The position numbers were made by a program, and so were the translations under genes. 64,000 bases of DNA from Pseudotamlana haliotis (lineage in GTDB: Bacteria > Bacteroidota > Bacteroidia > Flavobacteriales > Flavobacteriaceae). The stretch lies in the NCBI RefSeq assembly GCF_008806375.1, contig NZ_WAAT01000052.1, positions 1-64,000 of the forward strand, read 5' to 3'. Shown here one piece after another: positions 17,255 to 26,860 of this stretch. Numbering within the stretch: position 1 is the first letter of the stretch; each line of letters opens with the position of its first letter. The notes below the pieces were generated by a model, which did not search any database, was not told the DNA's origin, and saw only the letters and a program-made list of their open reading frames with translations.

Positions 17255-18520
17255 TTATATTACAAACCCGTGAGGGATGATTGCTCCATTTTTAATTACT
17301 ACAATGCCTTCTTTGACTACGTAAGTATCAGTTTCGACATCCTCTAAATGTGGTCCACCATTAATTCTAACATCATCACCAATGCGGCAATTTTTATCGA
17401 TAATGGCGTTCTTAATGAAACAGCGGTCGCCAATACCCATCAAAATTTCAATTTTCTTTTCATCAATTTCTTGCAGGGTTTCGTAATAGTCGCTACCCAT
17501 CATATAGGTGTTGATAACGGTAGTTTCTGTGCCTATTCTTGACCGAATTCCAATAACCGATTTTTCAATTTTTGCAGCGCCAATAATACAGCCTTCAGCA
17601 ATAACAGCTTTATCTAAAGTGGTACCAGCAACTTTAGTGGTTGGAAGCATTCTGGCGTGCGTATAAATACGTTTCGACTTATCGTATAAATCAAATTTAG
17701 GAATATCATCAGTTAAGCCAATATTCGCTTCAAAGAAAGAATCGATGTTCCCGATATCGGTCCAATAGCCTTCATATTGAAAGCTTAGTGTTTTGTGTTT
17801 TTCAATAGACTGCGGAATAATTTCTTTTCCAAAATCTATGGTGTTTTCGTCAGCCATCAGTTTCACCAACAAATCTCTGTTGAAAATATAAATACCCATA
17901 GAAGCCAAATAGTTTCTGCCTTGAGATTTCATTTCTTCACTAACATCTGAAGTCCAATCGGGTAATAAGCTCGAATCAGGTTTTTCAATAAATGAGGTGA
18001 TGACGCTGTCGTCATCAGATTTTAGAATTCCAAAACTAGGGGCGTCTTTAGCATTTACTGGAATGGTTGCGATAGAGATTTCAGCGCCACTTGCTTCATG
18101 GGCTTCAACCATTTTCACATAGTCCATTTGGTATAATTGATCGCCTGAAAGGATTAACGCATATTCAAAATCATGTCTTAAAAAGTGGTGCATGCTTTGC
18201 CTTACGGCATCAGCTGTACCTTGAAACCAGCCTTTATGTCCGGGGGTTTGCTCGGCGGCCAATACATCAACAAAGGCGCTACTAAAAAAACTAAAATGGT
18301 AGGTGTCTTTAATATGACGGTTTAAGGATGCCGAATTAAACTGGGTCAATACAAACATACGTTTGATATCTGCATTTATACAGTTTGAAATGGGAATGTC
18401 AACCAATCTGTATTTTCCTGCTATGGGCACCGCAGGTTTTGATCTTTGGTGAGTTAATGGGTACAATCTAGAACCTTGTCCTCCTCCTAAAATGATGGAT
18501 AAAACCTTGTTGTTAATCAT
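17255..18520 (-). CDS. glgC: Glucose-1-phosphate adenylyltransferase (ADP-glucose pyrophosphorylase)
   Basis: 421 residues. Makes ADP-glucose, the glucosyl donor for glycogen synthase, and is normally the regulated step of the pathway. The nucleotide-binding loop GGGQGSRLYPLT is at 12-23, followed by RSKPAVP and KYRLVDIPISNC. SFIEKPD is in the sugar-phosphate site, and the C-terminal third is a left-handed beta helix. Middle gene of glgA-glgC-glgB, with 7 bases separating it from glgA. Confidence 0.95.
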   Translation of the reverse strand: MINNKVLSIILGGGQGSRLYPLTHQRSKPAVPIAGKYRLVDIPISNCINADIKRMFVLTQFNSASLNRHIKDTYHFSFFSSAFVDVLAAEQTPGHKGWFQGTADAVRQSMHHFLRHDFEYALILSGDQLYQMDYVKMVEAHEASGAEISIATIPVNAKDAPSFGILKSDDDSVITSFIEKPDSSLLPDWTSDVSEEMKSQGRNYLASMGIYIFNRDLLVKLMADENTIDFGKEIIPQSIEKHKTLSFQYEGYWTDIGNIDSFFEANIGLTDDIPKFDLYDKSKRIYTHARMLPTTKVAGTTLDKAVIAEGCIIGAAKIEKSVIGIRSRIGTETTVINTYMMGSDYYETLQEIDEKKIEILMGIGDRCFIKNAIIDKNCRIGDDVRINGGPHLEDVETDTYVVKEGIVVIKNGAIIPHGFVI

Positions 18521-18527
18521 ATTTTAA

Positions 18528-19937
18528 TTAGTTTTTAATGGAATGGTATAATTTAATATAGTCTTGGGCAGAAACATCCCACGAATGGTCTATTTCCATA
18601 ATTTGTTTTTGAATGGCTTTATATTTGGGTTGACTTTTATAAAGTGCAACACCTCTGTTTATTGCTTCGGTAATTTCTGTAACGGTTACGTTTTGGTGGC
18701 AAATACCAAAGCCATTTTCTTCTTCAATATCTATAACGGTATCTTTTAAACCGCCAATGCTTCGTACTATCGGGATGGTGCCATATCGTAAGGCATACAT
18801 TTGATTTAAACCACAAGGTTCAACACGTGATGGCATGAGTAAAAAATCGGCTCCTGCATAAACGATATGCGACAGTTGCTCGTCGTAGCCAATGTGTGCA
18901 TTAAATCTTCCGGTAAAAAGTGGTTTTAAAGCTTCAAGTTGCGCTTCCGTCTCTGGGTTTCCCGAGCCTAATAAAAGTATTGAAATATCATTCTCTTCTA
19001 AGGTTTGCTTGAAAACTTCAGGAAAAATATCTGAACCTTTTTCGTACACCAAGCGTCCAATAAAGGCGAAAAGTGGTTTTTTTGGATTCAGATTAAAGGC
19101 ATTACATAAGTGTTTTTTATTGGCTGTGGCACCAGCGCTCACATTTTTTAATTTGTAATTTTTAACTAAATAATGGTCGGTTTCTGGGTTCCATACATTC
19201 GTGTCGATACCATTTAAAATACCTACGCACTTGTCACTTTCTGCGCTAAGCAAAGGTTCTAAGCCATTGGCGGCTTGTTTGAGTTCTTCCATATAACTCG
19301 GTGAAACCGTGGTAATGCGCCAAGCACATTTAATAGCGGCCGCTAACGGATTAATATTGCCGCCCCAGTCTAATAAGCCCACATGGTCAAAATTAAATGG
19401 CGGAATTAAACCCACTTTATCATGTGAAAACCAACCTTGATACTGGGCATTATGTATGGTTAAAATATTTGGTATTTTTCTAAAGGCCTCATATTTAAAA
19501 CTCTCTTGAAGCATGAATGGAATGAGCCCCGTATGGTGATCGTGACAGTGAATAATATCAGGATAGCTTTCCCAAGTAAGGAGCCAATCTAGAGTAGCAA
19601 TTTGAAAGGCTAAAAAGCGCTCAGTATCTGATGATGAATACACATAATTTTTGAATAATAAATCAGGGATGTCTATAAAAAACACATCAAATTCTAATGG
19701 TTTCTCATCTAACACTAAAATATTAAACGCGTAGCTTTGATCACCTAAAATAATGCTTGATTGCTGTATGGTAGCAAAAGAGTTTGCTTTTGTAAAAGCA
19801 TTATCATAAAATGGCACAATAACCTGCGACCTTACATTTTCGTTATTTTGGTATTTTGGTAAGGCTCCAACAACATCGGCAAGACCGCCAACTTTAGCTA
19901 TGGGATAACATTCTGCACTTATATGAATAATGTTCAT
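18528..19937 (-). CDS. glgA: Glycogen synthase (GT5)
   Basis: 469 residues. Elongates alpha-1,4-glucan from ADP-glucose. The GT5 acceptor/donor loop AKVGGLADVVGALP starts near residue 14. C-terminal half: FAFIGRLVYEKGSDIF and the donor motif PSRVEPCGLNQMYALRYGT. GT-B fold, length normal for bacterial GlgA. First gene of the glycogen operon. Upstream, TAATTTCG at 19990-19983 on the minus strand is a 7/8 match to the -7 consensus and may be the operon promoter. Confidence 0.95.
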   Translation of the reverse strand: MNIIHISAECYPIAKVGGLADVVGALPKYQNNENVRSQVIVPFYDNAFTKANSFATIQQSSIILGDQSYAFNILVLDEKPLEFDVFFIDIPDLLFKNYVYSSSDTERFLAFQIATLDWLLTWESYPDIIHCHDHHTGLIPFMLQESFKYEAFRKIPNILTIHNAQYQGWFSHDKVGLIPPFNFDHVGLLDWGGNINPLAAAIKCAWRITTVSPSYMEELKQAANGLEPLLSAESDKCVGILNGIDTNVWNPETDHYLVKNYKLKNVSAGATANKKHLCNAFNLNPKKPLFAFIGRLVYEKGSDIFPEVFKQTLEENDISILLLGSGNPETEAQLEALKPLFTGRFNAHIGYDEQLSHIVYAGADFLLMPSRVEPCGLNQMYALRYGTIPIVRSIGGLKDTVIDIEEENGFGICHQNVTVTEITEAINRGVALYKSQPKYKAIQKQIMEIDHSWDVSAQDYIKLYHSIKN

Positions 19938-20249
19938 TATATGAATAATTATCAGTGATACTTAGGTTCGCTTATAAAATTACGAAATTATCATCTACTT
20001 ATTCACCCTATTTATTATTAAGTCGTAAAAATTACATTATTAGGACTTTATGCTGTATTCAATAGTAATACGTAGTAAAAAACCGAAACTTTTTGTTGTA
20101 TTTTAGTTGTTGTGCGGTTAAATCTATTAAATATTTACTTCATCAGGTTTTATGGAATGCATGAGGTTTGAGCATAAAAAAACCACCTATCAAATTAGAT
20201 TTATACTAAAAGGATAGATAGTTTTTACTTTTTTTACCTCACCTAAAGT
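19938..20249. other. Intergenic region with no gene seen
   Basis: Between glgA and the decayed Cys-rich module. It contains an imperfect inverted repeat at about 20178-20224 (CTATC ... GATAG arms, with A and T runs outside) that could be a weak terminator for the small lipoprotein gene. No coding signal or RNA gene was recognised. Confidence 0.4.
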
Positions 20250-20384
20250 TTATGTAAACCTTGGTGTTATCCGTGATATACAGCCTTTTGTACAGGTGTA
20301 ATGCCATACGCCAGCAGCATTTTGACTAGGTTCTGCTGCAAATGGTGACGAAGATTGTATGTTAGTCGCATTCGTATGGTACGT
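20250..20384 (-). pseudogene. Decayed second Cys-rich module, in frame behind the small lipoprotein gene
   Basis: After the TAA at 20385-20387 the same frame continues for 44 codons (TYHTNATNIQSSSPFAAEPS, then QNAAGVWHYTCTKGC). The stretch EPSQNAAGVWHYTCTKGC matches EPAQNANGTWHYTCMKGC of the upstream gene at 14 of 18 residues. After the second Cys the similarity ends abruptly (ISRITPRFT, stop at 20250-20252), so the second CxxC pair is missing. It reads as the remains of a tandem-module protein cut by a nonsense mutation and a 3' deletion or rearrangement. Confidence 0.65.
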
Positions 20385-20645
20385 TTAATTATGCATTAAA
20401 GCCAAGCCACAAGCTTTACAGTTGCCAGCAGTTCCAGAACCTCCCGGACAGCCTTTCATGCATGTGTAATGCCAAGTTCCGTTTGCGTTTTGAGCAGGCT
20501 CAGTAGTTGCTGTCTTTGTAGTTGTTGCCGTTGTTGTAACTGGTTTTGCTATTTCTTGTTTAGGAGCTTTGGCTTCTTCTTTACAAGATGATAAGGTCAA
20601 TACAAGACCGAAAAGAAGCATGCTTAAGATTTTAATAGATTTCAT
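20385..20645 (-). CDS. Small Cys-rich lipoprotein
   Basis: 86 residues. Lipobox LSSC (Cys21), a Thr/Lys/Ala-rich linker (27-52), then a compact motif TWHYTCMKGCPGGSG, then CKACG, with Cys62, Cys66, Cys76 and Cys79 (CxxxC-x9-CxxC). A conserved His/Tyr pair precedes it. This resembles small zinc- or heavy-metal-binding ribbons, but I do not recognise a characterised family. The ORF may itself be a shortened form of a two-module protein, because a second copy of the module follows in frame after the stop. A strong terminator of lepA lies just upstream, so it has its own promoter or none. Confidence 0.72.
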   Translation of the reverse strand: MKSIKILSMLLFGLVLTLSSCKEEAKAPKQEIAKPVTTTATTTKTATTEPAQNANGTWHYTCMKGCPGGSGTAGNCKACGLALMHN

Positions 20646-20678
20646 ATTAGGGCTTTTTTAAAAATTGAATTATACAAA

Positions 20679-20706
20679 AAAGACCATCCTTTTTAGAATA
20701 GTCTTT
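20679..20706 (-). terminator. Intrinsic terminator of lepA
   Basis: On the minus strand, AAAGACTATTC / GGATGGTCTTT forms an 11-bp stem (two G-U pairs) with a 6-base loop, followed by TTT. It sits 27 bases past the lepA stop. Confidence 0.75.
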
Positions 20707-20732
20707 ATTTGATTTTATAAGGCGTATGGAAC

Positions 20733-22529
20733 TTAATCGTTCAGTTTTAAAACTGCCATAAATGCTTGTTGCGGTATTTCTACATTACCCACTTGACGCA
20801 TACGTTTTTTACCTTTCTTTTGTTTTTCAAGAAGTTTACGTTTACGCGAAATATCACCACCGTAACATTTGGCTGTAACGTCTTTACGCAGCGCTTTAAT
20901 AGTTTCACGAGAAACAATTTTAGCACCAATGGCTGCTTGAATTGGTATATCAAATTGCTGACGCGGAATTAATTCTCTTAATTTCTCACACATTTTTTTA
21001 CCAATATTTTGTGCATTATCAGCATGGATTAAAGCAGAAAGTGCATCTACAGGTTGTGCATTTAGTAAAATATCTAAACGTACTAATTTTGATGTTTTCA
21101 TGCCTATTGGTGAATAATCAAAAGAAGCATAACCTTTTGAAACGGTTTTAAGCCTATCGTAAAAATCGAATACAATTTCAGCTAAAGGCATTTCAAAAAT
21201 TAACTCAACACGTTCTGGTGTTAAATACGTTTGATTTATAATGTTTCCACGTTTTTCAATACATAGCGACATCACGTTACCTACAAAATCGGCTTTGGTG
21301 ATTATAGTGGCTTTAATATAAGGTTCTTCAACACGATTAATTGTTGAAGGGTCTGGTAAATCAGATGGGTTGTTTACAATAAACGCTTCATCAGGATTTT
21401 TGTTTGTAAAGGCGTGGTAAGATACATTGGGAACCGTTGTGATTACCGTCATATCAAACTCACGTTCTAAACGCTCTTGTATAATTTCCATGTGAAGCAT
21501 GCCTAAGAATCCGCAACGGAAACCAAAACCTAAAGCGGCAGAACTTTCTGGAGCAAAAACTAATGAGGCATCATTTAGTTGTAGTTTTTCCATAGAATTA
21601 CGAAGCTCTTCATAATCCTCAGTGTCAACAGGGTAAATTCCAGCAAAAACCATTGGTTTTACATCTTCGAAACCTTCAACAATATTGGTTGTAGGTTTAG
21701 CAAAATCGGTAATGGTATCACCTACTTTTACTTCTTTGGCGGTTTTAATTCCAGTAATGAGGTAACCTACGTCTCCAGCTTTTACACTTTTCTTGGCAAC
21801 TTGAGTTAATTTCAACGTACCAACTTCATCTGCAAAATATTCTTTATCCGTCGCAACGAATTTTATTTTTTGTCCTTTTTTAATTTCACCATTAAAAACT
21901 CTAAAATATGTTTCAATACCTCTAAAAGTATTGTAAACCGAGTCAAAAATTAAAGCTTGTAAAGGTGCTTCTGGATCACCTTTTGGAGCAGGAATACGTT
22001 CTATAATGGCAGCTAAAATGTTATCAACACCAAAACCCGTTTTTCCACTGGCGTGAATCACTTCTTCTGGGTCGCAACCTAATAAATCTACAATATCGTC
22101 GGTAACTTCTTCTGGATTGGCGCTTGGTAAATCTACTTTATTTAAAACAGGAATAATTTCTAAATCGTTTTCTAAAGCTAAATATAAATTAGAAATGGTT
22201 TGCGCCTGTATGCTTTGTGCGGCATCTACAATTAAAAGAGCCCCTTCACATGCTGCGATAGAACGAGAAACTTCATAAGAGAAATCAACGTGACCAGGGG
22301 TGTCAATCAGGTTTAAAATATATTTTTCACCTTCATATTCATAATCCATTTGTATGGCGTGTGATTTAATGGTGATACCACGTTCACGCTCTAAATCCAT
22401 GCTGTCTAGCAATTGATCTTGCTTTTCTCTAGCAGTCACAGAGCCTGTGTGATCTAATAAACGGTCAGCCAAAGTACTTTTACCGTGATCAATATGTGCA
22501 ATAATGCAAAAGTTTCTAATGTTCTTCAT
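20733..22529 (-). CDS. lepA: Elongation factor 4 (LepA), ribosome back-translocating GTPase
   Basis: 598 residues, the normal LepA length. GTPase motifs: G1 AHIDHGKST near residue 10, G2 RERGITI, G3 DTPGHVDF, G4 NKVDLP. EF-G-like domains follow, and the LepA-specific C-terminal domain ends with [20 protein letters not shown] and [15 protein letters not shown]. It binds ribosomes and affects initiation and stalled elongation, especially under ionic stress. Monocistronic, with a promoter upstream and a terminator downstream. Confidence 0.97.
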   Translation of the reverse strand: MKNIRNFCIIAHIDHGKSTLADRLLDHTGSVTAREKQDQLLDSMDLERERGITIKSHAIQMDYEYEGEKYILNLIDTPGHVDFSYEVSRSIAACEGALLIVDAAQSIQAQTISNLYLALENDLEIIPVLNKVDLPSANPEEVTDDIVDLLGCDPEEVIHASGKTGFGVDNILAAIIERIPAPKGDPEAPLQALIFDSVYNTFRGIETYFRVFNGEIKKGQKIKFVATDKEYFADEVGTLKLTQVAKKSVKAGDVGYLITGIKTAKEVKVGDTITDFAKPTTNIVEGFEDVKPMVFAGIYPVDTEDYEELRNSMEKLQLNDASLVFAPESSAALGFGFRCGFLGMLHMEIIQERLEREFDMTVITTVPNVSYHAFTNKNPDEAFIVNNPSDLPDPSTINRVEEPYIKATIITKADFVGNVMSLCIEKRGNIINQTYLTPERVELIFEMPLAEIVFDFYDRLKTVSKGYASFDYSPIGMKTSKLVRLDILLNAQPVDALSALIHADNAQNIGKKMCEKLRELIPRQQFDIPIQAAIGAKIVSRETIKALRKDVTAKCYGGDISRKRKLLEKQKKGKKRMRQVGNVEIPQQAFMAVLKLND

Positions 22530-22560
22530 AAAAAGGAATCTATTACCTAGATTTAATTTG

Positions 22561-22568
22561 CAAATATA
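22561..22568 (-). promoter_or_regulatory. -7 promoter element for lepA
   Basis: Minus-strand TATATTTG (TAnnTTTG), 32 bases upstream of the ATG at 22529. Confidence 0.6.
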
Positions 22569-22721
22569 GGCGTTTTATCGGTTTATATCTATTGTTTTTA
22601 GCAGCTTAGTAAGCCTGTATTTAGTTAAGTTTTTAGATGAAGCAGTAAGTTTTGGTTTTTTCAGCTGCTTTGTGAATCTATTTCAGTGGGGTTAAAAACT
22701 TTATGTTTCATTAAAAAACTG

Positions 22722-22729
22722 TAATTTTG
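22722..22729 (+). promoter_or_regulatory. -7 promoter element for dusB
   Basis: TAATTTTG (TAnnTTTG). A start codon at 22727 would overlap this box, which argues that translation begins at the later TTG at 22748. Confidence 0.55.
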
Positions 22730-22747
22730 CGCACAATTATAGATGTT

Positions 22748-23743
22748 TTGGTAAAAATAGACAACATAGAACTTCCAGATTTTCCATTGCTTTTAGCGCC
22801 AATGGAAGATGTTAGCGACCCGCCATTTCGTGCTTTGTGTAAAGAACAAGGTGCTGATGTGGTGTATACCGAATTTGTTTCGAGTGAAGGTTTAATTCGT
22901 AACGCAGCAAAAAGCGTTATGAAATTAGATATTTACGAAAAAGAACGCCCAGTGGGTATTCAAATTTTTGGTGCTAATTTGGATAGCATGCTACAAACTA
23001 TTGATATTGTAGCAGAGTCAAAACCAGATATCATTGATATTAATTTTGGTTGCCCCGTAAAAAAAGTGGTGAGCAAAGGCGCAGGCGCAGGGATTTTAAA
23101 AGACGTGTGTTTGATGGAACAGCTTACTGCCGAAATGGTAAAACGCACCAATATTCCTATTACTGTTAAAACCCGTTTGGGTTGGGACCATGACTCCATT
23201 CGTATTGTGGAGGTGGCTGAACGTTTGCAAGATGTAGGTTGTAAAGCCATTGCTATTCACGGTCGTACACGTGCGCAGATGTACAAAGGTGAAGCCGATT
23301 GGAAACCTATAATGGAAGTGAAAAACAACCCGCGCATGCACATTCCTGTTTTTGGTAATGGCGATGTAGATACCCCAGAAAAAGCCATGCTCATGCGTGA
23401 CGAATTTGGTTTAGATGGTTGTATGATTGGTCGTGCCAGTATAGGAAATCCATGGTTTTTCAAGCAAGTGAAGCATTTTTTTGAAACCGGTGAGCACTTG
23501 GCACCTATTTCATTAGAAGAACGTGTTGAAGCGGCACGTCGTCATTTACAAATGTCTATCGACTGGAAAGGTGAAATTCTTGGCGTTTTTGAAACCCGCA
23601 GACATTATACCAATTACTTTAAAGGGATTCCGCATTTTAAAGAATACCGCATGAAAATGGTGACTTCAGACCATTCCGAGGATGTTTTTGCAGCCTTTGA
23701 TGAGGTTTTAGAAAAATTCGCAGGTTATCAGTTTACAGAATAG
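22748..23743 (+). CDS. dusB: tRNA-dihydrouridine synthase B
   Basis: 331 residues from TTG 22748 (MVKIDNIELPDFPLLLAPME). The frame opens at 22727, but that codon lies inside the promoter -7 box and family N-termini start at this VKI. FMN-site motif LLAPMEDVSDPPFR; catalytic Cys in DINFGCPVKKVVSKGAGAG; phosphate loops AIHGRTRAQMYKG and CMIGRASIGNPWFF. DusB reduces uridines in the tRNA D-loop, and NADPH is the usual electron donor. Length and motifs fit DusB well. It ends with TAG, showing that TAG is a normal terminator in this genome. Confidence 0.93.
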   Translation: MVKIDNIELPDFPLLLAPMEDVSDPPFRALCKEQGADVVYTEFVSSEGLIRNAAKSVMKLDIYEKERPVGIQIFGANLDSMLQTIDIVAESKPDIIDINFGCPVKKVVSKGAGAGILKDVCLMEQLTAEMVKRTNIPITVKTRLGWDHDSIRIVEVAERLQDVGCKAIAIHGRTRAQMYKGEADWKPIMEVKNNPRMHIPVFGNGDVDTPEKAMLMRDEFGLDGCMIGRASIGNPWFFKQVKHFFETGEHLAPISLEERVEAARRHLQMSIDWKGEILGVFETRRHYTNYFKGIPHFKEYRMKMVTSDHSEDVFAAFDEVLEKFAGYQFTE

Positions 23744-23902
23744 TTTTTTTAGAATTTAAATTCATCTGAAAAACGACCATTTAAAGGCGTAAATCTTTCG
23801 CTTTTAACTTATAGTTTCCCGTTTATCATGGAATATGTTAATTTCTTTAAAATTTCAAACGTTTTCGTGAAAAAACAGATTTTTTAACACTCTTTATTTA
23901 GT

Positions 23903-23910
23903 TACATTTG
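23903..23910 (+). promoter_or_regulatory. -7 promoter element for pgk
   Basis: TACATTTG (TAnnTTTG), giving a leader of about 28 bases before the ATG at 23945. Confidence 0.6.
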
Positions 23911-23944
23911 TATGTAAAATATTTAAAAGTTAAAAAATAGAGCT

Positions 23945-25132
23945 ATGAAAACGTTAAACGATTTTGATTTCAAAGATAAAAAAGCCTTAATTAGAGTAGA
24001 TTTTAATGTGCCTTTAAACGACAAGTTTGAGGTGACTGATGCTACTAGAATTGTATCTGCAAAACCAACAATAATCAAGATTTTAGAAGATGGCGGAAGC
24101 TGTATTTTAATGTCGCACTTAGGGCGTCCAAAAGGATTTCAAGACGAGTTTTCTTTAAAGCATATTGCAGATAAAGTTTCAGAAATTTTAGGTGTAGAAG
24201 TAGAGTTTGTAGACGATTGTATTGGTGAAAAGGCTGAAGCAGCTGCAGCAAGCTTAGAGCCGGGTAAAGTGTTATTACTAGAAAATTTACGTTTTTATTC
24301 AGAAGAAACTGCTGGTGATGTCGCTTTCGCGGAAAAATTATCGAAACTAGGTGATATCTATGTAAACGATGCCTTTGGTACTGCACATAGAGCACATGCT
24401 TCAACAACTATTGTAGCTCAGTTTTTTGAAGGTAAAAAATGTTTCGGAAACTTATTAGCTCAAGAAATTGAAAGCATTAATAAAGTGATGGAAACAGGAG
24501 AAAAACCTGTGTTAGCTATTTTAGGTGGTGCAAAAGTATCTTCAAAAATTACAATTATAGAGAATATTCTTGATAAAGTAGATCATCTTATAATTGGTGG
24601 TGGTATGGCCTTTACTTTTGTAAAAGCTCAAGGCGGAAAAATAGGAAACTCTATTTGTGAGGATGATAAAATGCCATTGGCCTTAGAGATTTTAGAGCAA
24701 GCTAAAGCTAAGAATGTACAGGTACATATTCCTGTTGATACCATTGCTGCTGACGATTTTAGCAATGATGCCAACAAGCAAACTGTTGATATTACTGCTA
24801 TTCCTGATGGTTGGGAAGGTGTTGATGCCGGACCAAAATCTATTGCTGCTTTTGATAAAGTGGTTAAAGAATCTAAAACTATTCTTTGGAACGGTCCATT
24901 AGGGGTTTTTGAAATGGAATCTTTCGCAAACGGAACGATTGAATTAGGAAACTCTATTGCTGAAGCTACTAAAAACGGCGCCTTCTCACTTGTTGGTGGT
25001 GGTGATTCTGTTGCGGCTGTGAAGCAATTTGGATTTGAAAATAAAGTGAGTTATGTAAGTACTGGAGGTGGTGCTATGCTAGAAAGTTTAGAGGGTAAAA
25101 CCTTACCTGGTATTGCTGCCATTCTAGAATAA
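23945..25132 (+). CDS. pgk: Phosphoglycerate kinase
   Basis: 395 residues, the standard length. Converts 1,3-bisphosphoglycerate plus ADP to 3-phosphoglycerate plus ATP in glycolysis. N-terminal substrate motif [31 protein letters not shown]-terminal nucleotide domain with [24 protein letters not shown] and the closing glycine-rich [13 protein letters not shown]. Own promoter at 23903; the transglycosylase gene follows after 82 bases. Confidence 0.97.
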   Translation: MKTLNDFDFKDKKALIRVDFNVPLNDKFEVTDATRIVSAKPTIIKILEDGGSCILMSHLGRPKGFQDEFSLKHIADKVSEILGVEVEFVDDCIGEKAEAAAASLEPGKVLLLENLRFYSEETAGDVAFAEKLSKLGDIYVNDAFGTAHRAHASTTIVAQFFEGKKCFGNLLAQEIESINKVMETGEKPVLAILGGAKVSSKITIIENILDKVDHLIIGGGMAFTFVKAQGGKIGNSICEDDKMPLALEILEQAKAKNVQVHIPVDTIAADDFSNDANKQTVDITAIPDGWEGVDAGPKSIAAFDKVVKESKTILWNGPLGVFEMESFANGTIELGNSIAEATKNGAFSLVGGGDSVAAVKQFGFENKVSYVSTGGGAMLESLEGKTLPGIAAILE

Positions 25133-25214
25133 TAGCGCTTAAGTTTTTAGTTTCGCGTAAAATATACGAATTTTGCCATAATTATCGTTCAGTTAATTAA
25201 TTGATACAGATTTT

Positions 25215-26795
25215 ATGGCAATTCGTTTTTTTATACTTTTCCTAGTGCTTAACATAAGTGTGGGATTCTCTCAAACACAAGATTCTATTTCACTTTATAA
25301 TTCTTCGCAAAAGGATTCCTCATACATTGGAAAGTCTCAAATCAAGGATACTTTATTAGATGCAAAACAGGCTTCAGTAAAATCTGTTGCTATAGATAGC
25401 TTTTCAATAAAAAACTTAAAAGACAATACTTTAGCAGCTCAGTTTGATAAGAAATGGCGTGATGAACTGTATAACAGTCATGACCTCTATGATACCATTT
25501 CAAAAAGTGTTGCCGATCTAGATTACGAACCGGTTATTTATAATGACTTGCCTACTGATACCCTCAAGGCACGTTTGAAAGCATTAAATGCAAGAACACC
25601 ATTTAATGTAGAATACAATCCTGCATTAGAAAGTGTTATTAAATCCTATTTAAAGAATAGACCAAAAACTTTGCAAAGGCTTATTAATATGAGTGCTTTC
25701 TATTTTCCAATGTTTGAAGCTGAACTTGATAAGTATAACATGCCATTAGAGATTAAATATTTGGCGGTTGTAGAATCGGCTTTAAAACCAAGAGCCAAAT
25801 CTAGAGTTGGGGCAACAGGTTTGTGGCAGTTTATGTATACGACTGGTAAAAGTTATGGTTTGCATGTCACTAGTTATGTTGATGAGCGTAGTGACCCTAT
25901 TATGTCTACTGAAGCAGCAGCTAAATACTTATCACGACTTTATGATATTTTTGATGATTGGGACTTGGCTTTAGCGGCTTATAACTCAGGACCAGGAAAC
26001 GTGAATAAAGCGATTAGACGCTCTGGAGGGTATAAAAACTACTGGAATATACGTCATAATTTGCCAAGAGAAACAGCGGGGTATTTACCAGCTTTTTTAG
26101 CCAATATGTATATTTTTGAATATGCCGAGGAACATGGTTTTACAAAACCAAATCCTGAAATTGCCTATTTCCAAACCGATACGGTTAAAGTAAAACATAT
26201 GATTACTTTAGATCATGTTTCAGAAGTTACGGGAACACCTATTGAGGAGCTTCAGTTTTTAAACCCTTCTTATAAATTAGATATCATTCCTTATATAAAA
26301 GACGAAGATTATGTATTGCGTTTGCCAATTGAAGTGGTTGGCAAGTTTGTTAATAATGAAGCTGAAATTTATCACTACGCTAAAACAGAATTCAACAAGC
26401 GTGAAAAACCATTACCGCAGTATTCCAAAACGAGCAATAAAATAAGATACCGTGTAAAGTCTGGTGATTACCTTGGGAAAATTGCTAGAAAATATGGGGT
26501 TCGCATTAGCGATATCAAACGATGGAATAGCTTACGAAGTAATAACATAGATATTGGACAGCGTCTTACTATTTATCCGAAACATCCGCAGGGAGCCAGT
26601 TCGGCCAGTTCAAATACTGTAAGTACCAAGGAAATTTCGGGTGGTGAACTGGTGTATACCGTTAAAAATGGAGACTCCCTTTGGAGTATTTCACAAAAAT
26701 TTTCTGGAGTTTCTGTTCAAAATATTATAGATTGGAACGGTATTAGTGGTACTAAATTAAAACCTGGAATGAAATTAAAAATTTCCAAAGGATAA
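25215..26795 (+). CDS. MltD-like lytic transglycosylase with two LysM domains
   Basis: 526 residues. Signal peptide (MAIRFFILFLVLNISVGFSQ); a low-complexity region to about 100; an SLT domain with catalytic Glu187 in LAVVESALKPRAKSRVGATG and the WQFMYTTGKSYGL and ALAAYNSGPGNV motifs; then LysM repeats at about 407-455 and 480-523. It cleaves peptidoglycan glycan strands to anhydromuropeptides in the periplasm, with LysM holding it to the wall. The signal peptide has no lipobox Cys, so it is exported rather than lipid-anchored, unlike enterobacterial MltD. Confidence 0.93.
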   Translation: MAIRFFILFLVLNISVGFSQTQDSISLYNSSQKDSSYIGKSQIKDTLLDAKQASVKSVAIDSFSIKNLKDNTLAAQFDKKWRDELYNSHDLYDTISKSVADLDYEPVIYNDLPTDTLKARLKALNARTPFNVEYNPALESVIKSYLKNRPKTLQRLINMSAFYFPMFEAELDKYNMPLEIKYLAVVESALKPRAKSRVGATGLWQFMYTTGKSYGLHVTSYVDERSDPIMSTEAAAKYLSRLYDIFDDWDLALAAYNSGPGNVNKAIRRSGGYKNYWNIRHNLPRETAGYLPAFLANMYIFEYAEEHGFTKPNPEIAYFQTDTVKVKHMITLDHVSEVTGTPIEELQFLNPSYKLDIIPYIKDEDYVLRLPIEVVGKFVNNEAEIYHYAKTEFNKREKPLPQYSKTSNKIRYRVKSGDYLGKIARKYGVRISDIKRWNSLRSNNIDIGQRLTIYPKHPQGASSASSNTVSTKEISGGELVYTVKNGDSLWSISQKFSGVSVQNIIDWNGISGTKLKPGMKLKISKG

Positions 26796-26798
26796 TTT

Positions 26799-26837
26799 AT
26801 ACCAATTATAGGGCTCGTTTTAGGTTATAATTGGTAT
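26799..26837. repeat. Perfect 12-bp inverted repeat between transglycosylase and DUF4837 genes
   Basis: ATACCAATTATA (26799-26810) and TATAATTGGTAT (26826-26837) are exact reverse complements around a 15-base loop. There is no T run behind it, so it is not a classical terminator. It may be a dispersed intergenic palindrome or an mRNA structure just before the DUF4837 start at 26861. Confidence 0.7.
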
Positions 26838-26860
26838 TAGTAAAAAATCAGACTTGTATT

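Noticed and set aside
20178-20224. Terminator after the small Cys-rich lipoprotein
   Set aside because: The stem is only about 5 bp with a long loop; it is mentioned in the intergenic entry but not called as a feature.
22727-22747. Longer start of dusB
   Set aside because: The TTG at 22727 lies in the -7 promoter box TAATTTTG, so it cannot be in the transcript.
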